Source of the DNA: Symsagittifera roscoffensis
Lineage: Eukaryota; Xenacoelomorpha; Acoela; Convolutidae
Length of the DNA: 64,000 nt
Reading direction: 5' to 3'
Assembly (NCBI RefSeq): GCF_963678635.1
Contig: NC_087067.1
Coordinates: forward strand, 26,297,547 to 26,361,546
Numbering within the stretch: the stretch's first letter is position 1; every line of letters starts with the position of its first letter. Below the pieces are notes generated by a model. It was not told where the DNA came from. It searched no databases and was given only the letters and a program-made list of their open reading frames with translations. Shown here piece after piece: positions 56,930 through 64,000 of the stretch. The translations under genes and the position numbers were made by a program.

Positions 56930-58860
56930 ATAGAGTAATTTCGGATAGGGTACACCGTCTGCTCGTCACGCTATCTTATTTTCGGCCGGATAGATTCGTG
57001 CAACTTCTTAGTCTAATACCGATCCTAATCTTAATCTTATACTATCTAGTCTCAGGTTGTTTAACTAGTCTCTGCTAGGCTCAATAGATCTAGGGTATAC
57101 TGGTTTATTGCGGCTGCTGAAGTGCTCGGGAGAGTCCAACTAATTTCTAAGTTAAATTCAAATCTCTCTGGTGCTGAAATTACAAGTAACTTCAGCACTT
57201 ACAAATAAGTGGGTTGTTAGTTAGATGGATCATGATTGGTTAATATTAAATACTTTACATTGGTAAAATATCTAATTTATCCAATCATAAAATGTAGTTT
57301 AGATCAGGTTCCACCCATCCGGGTTTTACAGAGTTTTTTAGAATAGTTCTTCTGCAATTTGAAGGATGGATGATGGACGTTGGTTTTTGGCGAACATCAT
57401 TTTCTTCCGTTTCCTCTTTGTTAAAGAAGTTCCAGGAAGCTGGAGTTAGAGACATAAGACGTTGTGTCTTCTAGTGACAACGACTAAGTCTTTGCAACAA
57501 ACTCAAATCTGATTTCAGAATGGTTGGCTATGTCAGGTTTTTCTGTTCTGCGTGGAGAACTTCTTTTGTGTCTGATCTAGTTTGGGAATGGCGTGGAGAT
57601 TGTGCGTGGAGGGGATGCCTGGTTACTCGGATCTGTACGTATACTTGAACATCGAGGTGGTCATTGGTCTAGTTCAATGAAGTCCTTTTCTGCGAAGTCA
57701 AGTCGTACTCTAAATCCTTTGAGTTGTGATTGTGAGTGGCATATCGATTGTGGTTGGTCATTCTCTCTCGAGTGTAGTGGGGTCGTTTTGTCTTTAGATG
57801 TTCGTCCTTGGTGTTGTATTCTGATCTATGTATTGCATAATGTAATTTACATTTTATAAAACATTTATTAGTTTAATATTTTTTAATTATGATTTTAGTT
57901 AGTTGTTTTCACAAAAGCTTTTTGTTTTAGTTCGGTTATTTTGAAGAGTTACTCACCCTTGAGTAGCTCTTATTAAAAATAGAGGTGTGGTCACAAAGCG
58001 TGGATGTAGCGCGGTGGGTTAGGCCGGCTATAGAGCATGCTCAGGACGTCCTTCCTGGTGGGTTAGGCCAGGAGTGGGAGTATGATTTCATGCGGTTTTT
58101 GTGAGGGGTCCTGTTATGTGACAACGTTTTATGTTGGGTTTGTTGTGGTTTTTCTTATGTCTTGTTGGTTATGTCCTTTTTCCAAAAAGCAAATTGTTCG
58201 TGGTATGGGTTTGTCTTTCGACTTTTTTGTGTTTTATTATTTCTTTCTTAGACTTTATAATAGTCTTCAAAAGAATAAATTATCCAGTTTTAAACTGGGT
58301 TAATCCGGTTTGGGTACCGTTGGTTTCCTTTTCTTAGTCATGCTGTTATTCTATGATTTGTGGTATTTAGTAAGCTGCGTTGGTTAGTTTTGTTTAGTAT
58401 ATGATTCCTTTCCAACCGGGTTAAAGGAAGGTTTGAAACATGTTATTATATGTTAGAGTTGTTGAGTGTGAAAACTTGAAACTGAAATTCATTATTTTAA
58501 ACAATTCTTCGTGGGCGAGCTGTGCGAGTGTGGATAGAATTTCTGTGCGAATGAATGAAAATATCAAAAGGTTAGTACTGCATTTGCATTTTATTAATTT
58601 ACTGCATAGAATTTGGAAATTTACTGCTAGTTATGGGGGAATTTTAAGTTACAAATTTTCATCATAATTAGATTTACTGCTTGTGGGGAAAATTTTAGAA
58701 ATGAATTTACTGCATTGGTATTAAATTTATAAATTTATAAGTGTAAGAGATTAATAGAATTTTTGAAATCTGTTTGATGAAATTTGCGATTTTTATTTGT
58801 CTTTTGTGGTTTTTGTAGGTGATTGTCGGATGAAGGCTAAAAATCTAAAGAAAACATGGA
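56930..58860 (-). other. 3' non-coding region of Element B, LTR expected
   Basis: No gene. In sense it contains four GCAGTAAAT motifs (58597-58713), a short hairpin (57944-57971, AAGAG..TACTC paired with GAGTA..CTCTT), a TATAAA-like site near 57855, two copies of GGCCTAACCCACC (about 58013-58025 and 58059-58071) and GTGCTGAAGT-type inverted pieces near 57115-57205. These suit an LTR with promoter elements, but I could not fix its ends. Small + strand frames here are not genes. Confidence 0.5.
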
Positions 58861-58924
58861 TAAAGTATGGTGAGTTTTTTAATATTTTAATTAGTTAGTA
58901 ATATTCATTTAATTCATACTTACC
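58845..58924 (-). promoter_or_regulatory. Candidate 80-bp intron after ORF Y stop
   Basis: In sense CAG|GTAAGTAT, a near-perfect splice donor, starts only four bases after the ORF Y stop codon. A TTTTCTTTAG acceptor lies 80 bp on. A tiny 3' UTR intron or a leftover of an alternatively spliced transcript would explain it. Confidence 0.35.
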
Positions 58925-58927
58925 TGT

Positions 58928-60733
58928 TTAGTCGTCGGGGAAAAAACCGTGGGGGAAGATGTCGTGGATGAGATCGGAAGTTGTTAGTAGTTTAGCTAAG
59001 ATGCGGATGATATTTTTAGTCTGAAGCAGTGGCCAAAGCAATTGAAGTGCCTTAATAGTGGTTAGTTCTTCAGTGCCAACTGCAAACTCATAAGGTGTGT
59101 TTTGGATTAGATTATATAATTTGTGATTGAATTTAGTGTTGTGGATGAATTCTAAAATTGGGATTTCTATAGGTTGTACAAACTCGTGCGGGATAAGGAA
59201 GGGTCGGGATTCTTCGGCGTTGAAGGTCTTGGTGATGGGACAGAAGATGTACATTTGGGTTATGGGATCATAATTGCGAAGAATACCATGAAGGTTAGTA
59301 TCTTTAATGCAATATGTGAAATTTAGGAAAAATGGTGAAGTGTATTTGGAATTAATGAATTGAAAACGATGGTGTGGTTGTCTAGAGGGTGTGTGTAGGT
59401 CAAAGTGATTTTGGATGAAGCGATAATAACTATATGTGTGGGTTTGTTTAGTGCGCAACATAATATCGTGTGAGCAGTGTAAATCTCTTTCGTGTGGTGC
59501 AAGGAAATGAAAGGTTAGTGAAAATATTTGGAAGCGTTCTTTAAAACTTTCGTATGCTTGTGTGTCTGTTAGTGCTTCTGAAATAATGTGATCAAACTTT
59601 CGGTCGAAGATGTTTAGTGTAAATATATATGGTGTCTTGATGAAAAATTTTTCGGTAATTTGTGGATTAGCGAAGCGATCGTCGTCTAAGAATTGATCTT
59701 GGTTAGCTCTGATGATGTTGTGATCATAGTATTCTAGTGTATATTCGTTAGCTCTAGGTGCAGTGTGTGTTTTTAGTGATTTTTTATATCCAACGTAAGT
59801 AAATTGTCTAGCGGTTAGTGGTGTAGTGAGTCGATATAGCATGTCCGCGTTTCGCTCTATATCGATGTGAGTGTTAGATAAAGGTAAGCAAAGAGGGTTA
59901 GTAAAATGATAATATGAGGTCCAAGAGAGAGTGGGCATTAAAACGTATTCATCTACAAAGTTGCGTGTTTCGTTAGTGTCGTGGGGGGTGTTTAAGGTGT
60001 ATTGTGGGAATGAGGGTAAGGTGATGGCTAAAAATTCTTTTGTGTTAGTATGCTTGGGGTGGTTGATGTATTCACGGGCTGTTCCTGGTTTTGCTGGGAA
60101 AGGATGGTTGGGGAACTTTCTTTTAAAAGTGCGGTAAGCTCTATTAGTGTTGAGTGAAGATTCAGTTGATGTGGATGATGGTGCTAATGATTCAGTGTAA
60201 TTTGAAGAGGGTGTAGGGGTAGGGGGGTTGGATGAATTTATTGTGGAGGAGATTTGGTTTATTGTTGGGGTATGGAGGTGGTAGGGTTGTTGTTGAAGGG
60301 TAATAAAATTATCTAGCTCTGGGGAGATTCGGGGGGTGTCTGGAGAATGAGATGATTGGTCAGAATGAAGTGAGGAGTAGGTTGGGGTAACTTGGGAAGC
60401 ATAAGAGGGTGTGGAAGTGATTGGGTCAGGGTTATTGGATAATATGGGTTGAAAAGGGGGTTGAGAAAAATTAGAAGAGTTATGAAAATTATTGGATGGG
60501 GATGGTTCTGAGTCGGCAAATTCATCGGGGGTTTCAATATTCGGGTTATTGAGTTGTGAGATGGAATATAAAACTGAGATGTGTGAATTAGTGTCGGAAT
60601 TCATGCCTGATGTTACATTACTAGATGGAAAATCGGGTGGCGGAAAAGCAAAAAGTGGTATTATTGGGATTGGAGAGGTAAGATTGGTTGGGTGGGAATT
60701 TGATCGGTGTAGTGATCCAAGTTGGCGGCTCAT
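58928..60733 (-). CDS. ORF Y of Element B, unrecognised 601-residue protein
   Basis: An intact ORF starting at ATG 60733. The ATG overlaps the env stop by ATGA, so it may be translated by termination-reinitiation. I do not recognise it. Residues of about 1-200 are low-complexity and rich in S, P, T and N. Residues of about 205-601 look folded, with many aromatic residues, histidines and evenly spread hydrophobic stretches. There is no signal peptide or convincing membrane segment, so it is unlikely to be a second envelope protein. I see no reverse transcriptase, integrase, protease or zinc-knuckle motif. The coding strand has the same A/C-rich bias as env, so both have shared one genome for a long time. 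A splice donor follows directly after the stop. Possible roles such as a matrix, tegument-like or regulatory protein are guesses. Confidence 0.75.
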   Translation of the reverse strand: MSRQLGSLHRSNSHPTNLTSPIPIIPLFAFPPPDFPSSNVTSGMNSDTNSHISVLYSISQLNNPNIETPDEFADSEPSPSNNFHNSSNFSQPPFQPILSNNPDPITSTPSYASQVTPTYSSLHSDQSSHSPDTPRISPELDNFITLQQQPYHLHTPTINQISSTINSSNPPTPTPSSNYTESLAPSSTSTESSLNTNRAYRTFKRKFPNHPFPAKPGTAREYINHPKHTNTKEFLAITLPSFPQYTLNTPHDTNETRNFVDEYVLMPTLSWTSYYHFTNPLCLPLSNTHIDIERNADMLYRLTTPLTARQFTYVGYKKSLKTHTAPRANEYTLEYYDHNIIRANQDQFLDDDRFANPQITEKFFIKTPYIFTLNIFDRKFDHIISEALTDTQAYESFKERFQIFSLTFHFLAPHERDLHCSHDIMLRTKQTHTYSYYRFIQNHFDLHTPSRQPHHRFQFINSKYTSPFFLNFTYCIKDTNLHGILRNYDPITQMYIFCPITKTFNAEESRPFLIPHEFVQPIEIPILEFIHNTKFNHKLYNLIQNTPYEFAVGTEELTTIKALQLLWPLLQTKNIIRILAKLLTTSDLIHDIFPHGFFPDD

Positions 60734-63363
60734 CGTGGGCTAAAAAAATGATTATTTTGAGACTGAAAAGCGGTGGTATGGGGTTGTTCAATAATTTGTT
60801 CATAAGTATTATCATCTTGTGACTGGTGTGTCATTATATGTTGGATGGGACTTTGTGATGTGGTGAGTCGAAAATTTGGATTATGTGTGATGGCTAAATT
60901 TCGAAAATTTCGTGGGACTAGGGATAGTGGATGGTTATTTGGTAGGGGTGGTAATTGTGGTGCCGTTGGCGTTATGTCTACATTGTTATGTTCTTCGTCG
61001 TATGTATTTTGTCGTGTTGCTGTTTTTGTGTTATATTCTTTTATTTGTGCGTCCAAAAGAATTTTGTTTATAGATGTAGAAAAGATTCCAAAAAATCCTG
61101 CAAAGAGTATGCGTGCTACGCTTGCTTGTCTGTTTACTTGTGTGTGTATAGCACATGTGTTGTAGATTCCTTTTAAAAGTGAGAAAAGAAATCCAATAAA
61201 GTTAAACATTGCGTATAAAATAGTCAATTTTTCTAAGATGTAGTAGGGCCATCCTAGAAAATCGAGGATCTCATTTTTGAGTGTAACAAAGCTAAAAATG
61301 TTAATTGGTGATATATCTTGGGGACGGTATTTTTCACCGTTTAGATATATATAATCTTTAATGTCTTTAAAATATCCGCTATAGTCTTGCGTGTAGATAT
61401 CGGCAAATCCTGCGGTTTCTGCAAGTTTGCGTAAATTTTGGTCTATTGATTGTCTTTGTATAGTGTCCATTTGTGTTAATAATTCTTGGAATTGTTGTGT
61501 TCTAATGTGATGTTGAATATCTGATTTTGAATAGATTCCTATTGATTGTAAGTCTATATTTGGGTTTCGAGCAATAGCGCGAATGCTTTCTGGTGAAAAT
61601 TTTTTGAGTGATTGCATTAATGTGGGATATGGAGTGAGAAGATAATATTTATTTTCATCAGGGTTTAGTTGTACTACATTGTGGCTGTTTTCTGATCCAC
61701 ATGGGACTGCGGTATCCCAGAAATAGGTTCTTCGTGAAAGTGTATCCACGAAATGTACTTTATTCTTATAAAAGATAGGGATTCTTTTATAACATCGTTT
61801 ATCTTCAAAAACGTATAGTGGTGATACTTTTTTAGTACAAGTATAAAACCATAAGATGTTTCCTTCATAGTCTAAAAAATTTGATCTATTTCCAGATAAT
61901 AAGTATCCTGCATAGGGTATTTTTAATACTGCTAGTGCGAGTGATTGTAATATTTGTGTTCGTTCTAATTCGCATAGTTGGTGTAGTGTTTCTAATTCGG
62001 AGAGTGACATTTCTTGAAAAATTCGGCTAATTGTATAATCTAGTTTCATATCTAAATGAATATCATAGTGGATATTACCGAAATATGTAGTATTCATTAG
62101 TGATAATTCTTGTAAGCGTGTGCTTCTGGTGTCATGGGGTTTTAGATGTCCACCAGGTTGTCCGTTGCTTTTTTCAAAATTAACTGGTATATAGGATGTT
62201 CCTTCGTTTGGAGGATGACCTGTGGCATATGGGTCAATTTTTATTTTTCCAGTGGTCATGTCGAATCCTTTTTCGTATTCAACTAATATTTCAGAGTATT
62301 GTGTTTTATGGAGTGGATTTCTATATTTACATGCAAGTTCTGTTTCTTGATATATTTGAAAACGTGTCAATTTATTTTCTATATTGTGTATGTTTCTAAA
62401 ATTAGTACTTTGTTTTCGTGATGGATGTACTTGTTCATATGGAACTGATTGTATAAAGTATTTTTCGTGAAATTTTATCATACGAGCGTGTATTCTTGCT
62501 ACTTGAAATGTTGTACATGTATCTTCGGGGAACCAAACAATTGTTGCTTGTGTTCTCGTTGTAGGGTCGCAATAACCTTGATCAGTTTTACAAGGTAATC
62601 GGATTCCTTGATAGATCATTGTATTATCTGATAAATCTCGTGTTAGTTGTATTTTTTCGAGTTGTATTTTTTCGAGTTGTATTTTCCAATCGAAAAACAT
62701 TATTTCTTGGTATCCTTTATTTTTTGTGTCTGCTTTGCAGTTTGATGGGTTATTTATACCAATGTGTGGTATCCAATGTTTATCGTGTAGGTCATAGGTT
62801 AATCGTCCGTGTGCGCCGTTATACGGGTATTTGTCGTCTAGTTTTATATGTCCTTGGTGTCTTTCAAGTTGTGATTGATGTACAGAGTCTGAAAAAACTT
62901 GAAAGTTAACTAACTTTCTTTCGGAGTTTTTATTTTGTGTGATGTTTAGTCTAAGTAATTCATTTTTACAATCGTCGGGATTGAGATGTAAAAGACGTTC
63001 TATATTACTCTGATAGAATGATTCATGGTCAAGTCGGTTTTTGTTTCCGTTCGAGACTTGTGAACAAGGTACTTTCTTTTCGGAAAATGTTGCTGTGAAT
63101 TTATAACCTGTAACTGTTGTTGCTCGGGCTTTTGAATAGAGTGTTGCTATTACATTTGTGGTTTCTATAGCTTGTGGTTCTGTTTCACATTGTGATACTT
63201 GATTTATTGCATATTTGTGTAGTGTTTTTTGTTCATTTTCTTCACAATCGTAATGTGTTACTAATAAATCTTGTGGTCCTGTACGAGGGGAAGGGTTTAT
63301 GTTTTGATTTGAGATTACTAGAAAAAGGAGTTGGAGAAAAATTAATAATTTTAGAATATACAT
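60730..63363 (-). CDS. env: Envelope-type glycoprotein of Element B
   Basis: 877 residues with an intact frame. It has a hydrophobic signal peptide (about 1-19), then a large cysteine-bearing ectodomain (C40, C59, C100, C132 and others). A conserved-looking stretch at about 463-555 has C-E-x-E-R, a tyrosine-cysteine pair, R-C-Y-x-R-I-P and a final P-C. A transmembrane segment lies near 711-733, with a second hydrophobic stretch near 752-765 and a polar tail. This layout and cysteine spacing resemble the gB/class III-like glycoproteins found in chuvirus-derived genes and in some env-carrying metazoan retroelements. Such proteins mediate membrane fusion. The assignment is by pattern only. The ORF starts inside the end of ORF X and ends at ATGA with ORF Y. 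A five-residue unit E-K-I-Q-L is repeated three times near 229-240. No inactivating break is visible. Confidence 0.8.
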   Translation of the reverse strand: MYILKLLIFLQLLFLVISNQNINPSPRTGPQDLLVTHYDCEENEQKTLHKYAINQVSQCETEPQAIETTNVIATLYSKARATTVTGYKFTATFSEKKVPCSQVSNGNKNRLDHESFYQSNIERLLHLNPDDCKNELLRLNITQNKNSERKLVNFQVFSDSVHQSQLERHQGHIKLDDKYPYNGAHGRLTYDLHDKHWIPHIGINNPSNCKADTKNKGYQEIMFFDWKIQLEKIQLEKIQLTRDLSDNTMIYQGIRLPCKTDQGYCDPTTRTQATIVWFPEDTCTTFQVARIHARMIKFHEKYFIQSVPYEQVHPSRKQSTNFRNIHNIENKLTRFQIYQETELACKYRNPLHKTQYSEILVEYEKGFDMTTGKIKIDPYATGHPPNEGTSYIPVNFEKSNGQPGGHLKPHDTRSTRLQELSLMNTTYFGNIHYDIHLDMKLDYTISRIFQEMSLSELETLHQLCELERTQILQSLALAVLKIPYAGYLLSGNRSNFLDYEGNILWFYTCTKKVSPLYVFEDKRCYKRIPIFYKNKVHFVDTLSRRTYFWDTAVPCGSENSHNVVQLNPDENKYYLLTPYPTLMQSLKKFSPESIRAIARNPNIDLQSIGIYSKSDIQHHIRTQQFQELLTQMDTIQRQSIDQNLRKLAETAGFADIYTQDYSGYFKDIKDYIYLNGEKYRPQDISPINIFSFVTLKNEILDFLGWPYYILEKLTILYAMFNFIGFLFSLLKGIYNTCAIHTQVNRQASVARILFAGFFGIFSTSINKILLDAQIKEYNTKTATRQNTYDEEHNNVDITPTAPQLPPLPNNHPLSLVPRNFRNLAITHNPNFRLTTSQSPIQHIMTHQSQDDNTYEQIIEQPHTTAFQSQNNHFFSPR

Positions 63364-63998
63364 GTGTATGATAATCCTGAGTATGGATTATAAAATGTAA
63401 TGTAGCCAATTGTGTTTTTGGTATATCTGTCGTATTTGTATATTACTTCAGTAGTTATAAACGGTGGTGGTAGTGATTGAGCTGTTATGTTAGGTGGGTT
63501 TAATGGGTAGGGATGTTGGGTAATATTGTTTAACTTAACTGTGATTTCAAACTTTAATTGTAAACTGTTTTGTTGGAGTATTTGAATATTGTGATCACGG
63601 ATATCGTTGTGAATATCTTGGCGATATTGTAATCTATTAAGTGCCCAGTTATGAAGGCGGTTACTTTCTTGATGTTGTCCAAATAATGGTGGAGGTGCTG
63701 TAAATGTATTCCAATCTAATCTTAAAGGAATATTTATTGATGATTGTTCTCGATATCTGGCGTCGAGATTATTTGGAAAATTTAAGTTAAAAGGTGGTGG
63801 CGAAATCTGGCTTATTGATGGTGTTGATGGTAGTGATAATGTTTCTGGTAGTGATGAGGATGTTGTTGTATCCGTAGAAATATCTATTGGATCATTGACT
63901 AAATTTAGTTCACCTTGTGTAAATGAATGTGTTGTCCAATATGGTAGTCGTGATGCCTGGTTTGGGGGGTTAAAGGGATTTTCACGTACTTGTTCAGA
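63351..63998 (-). CDS. ORF X of Element B, partial, unrecognised
   Basis: An open frame of 215 codons enters from the window edge and stops at 63351-63353, overlapping the env start by 13 bases. No start codon is needed inside the window, so it is the C-terminal part of a longer protein. The visible part has a linker rich in S, T and P, then a Q/N/H-rich segment resembling a helix, then a hydrophilic C-terminus with several tyrosines. There is no chromodomain or GPY/F-type motif as seen at some gypsy integrase ends. It could be the end of pol, or a separate protein before env. The ORF X/Y pair shares low-complexity S/P/T style and base bias, which hints at related accessory proteins. Confidence 0.6.
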   Translation of the reverse strand, partial: SEQVRENPFNPPNQASRLPYWTTHSFTQGELNLVNDPIDISTDTTTSSSLPETLSLPSTPSISQISPPPFNLNFPNNLDARYREQSSINIPLRLDWNTFTAPPPLFGQHQESNRLHNWALNRLQYRQDIHNDIRDHNIQILQQNSLQLKFEITVKLNNITQHPYPLNPPNITAQSLPPPFITTEVIYKYDRYTKNTIGYITFYNPYSGLSYTCIF

Positions 63999-64000
63999 TG

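Larger units (their letters stand above)
52123..56930. other. Non-coding, probably upstream intron
   Basis: No exon is recognised in about 4.8 kb before Element B. It holds two hAT-like MITE pieces and a 122-bp tandem duplication, listed separately. If the host gene continues upstream, this and Element B would lie in one large intron. Confidence 0.45.
56930..64000 (-). mobile_element. Element B: env-bearing retroelement, 3' part
   Basis: From about 56930 the base composition changes sharply: the + strand becomes G/T-rich, so the minus strand is A/C-rich. This continues to the window edge and encompasses three long overlapping minus-strand ORFs, one of them an envelope-type glycoprotein. A 2-kb non-coding region follows them and should contain the 3' LTR. 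Its limits cannot be set without the 5' LTR, which lies outside. The most probable identity is a Ty3/gypsy (errantivirus-like) element. A BEL/Pao element or a virus-derived insertion remains possible, because gag and pol are not visible. Confidence 0.65.

Noticed and set aside
57593-58667. + strand frames of 60-90 codons in the Element B 3' region
   Set aside because: They are antisense to the element, of chance length for G/T-rich sequence, and have no domain.
56930-64000. Element B as a Maverick/Polinton or DNA-virus insertion
   Set aside because: There is no DNA polymerase B, packaging ATPase or capsid gene, and all ORFs run in one direction. The glycoprotein type also occurs in retroelements. 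It cannot be fully excluded until the other end is seen.

Overview
The window looks like AT-rich, repeat-dominated nuclear DNA from an invertebrate animal. Three things point that way. There are three GT/AG-bounded coding exons of a neurexin-like laminin-G (LNS) domain. There are several families of miniature inverted-repeat elements (MITEs). There are LTR retroelements with gag, protease and envelope genes. I cannot name the phylum from sequence alone. Almost all bases outside the retroelements and the three exons are non-coding.

Layout. Positions 1-36400 are gene-poor and hold decayed transposons. They include a foldback element (321-563), a broken Ty3/gypsy pol on the + strand (about 2550-3700), and MITEs ending in CCCG (3990-4709, 6885-7679 with a 200-N assembly gap, 8073-9048, 10234-11390, 30523-30904). 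They also include a frameshifted MULE transposase fragment (18811-19345), a foldback with arms of about 143 bp (24923-25213), TTCGAC-rich degenerate tandem repeats, tRNA-like remnants (29751-29803, 30463-30520) and a 467-bp MITE with a perfect 8-bp target duplication (34701-35167).

Positions 36415-52122 carry three minus-strand exons of one LNS domain, most like a neurexin. The 14.5-kb intron between the second and third exon contains a complete two-LTR insertion, Element A (40206-50052). Its 1150-bp LTRs look identical and it has a CTGG target duplication. Element A reads on the minus strand. It keeps gag and protease, joined by a textbook -1 frameshift signal at the gag stop, but I find no reverse transcriptase, RNase H or integrase. 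It also carries two tandem related small genes upstream of gag, a four-copy 44-bp repeat, and an unrecognised 229-codon-class 3' ORF.

Positions of about 56930-64000 are the 3' part of a second retroelement, Element B, also on the minus strand and running off the right edge. Three long ORFs follow one another with overlapping stops and starts. They are an unrecognised partial ORF X, an 877-residue envelope-type glycoprotein, and an unrecognised 601-residue ORF Y whose ATG overlaps the envelope stop as ATGA. An extra large protein placed after env is the strongest candidate here for something undescribed.

How the parts relate: the host gene is transcribed toward lower coordinates, and Element A lies in its intron in the same sense. 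Element A lacks its own pol, so it would need enzymes supplied by a relative. Element B has an envelope and two accessory ORFs, but its gag-pol end is outside the window.
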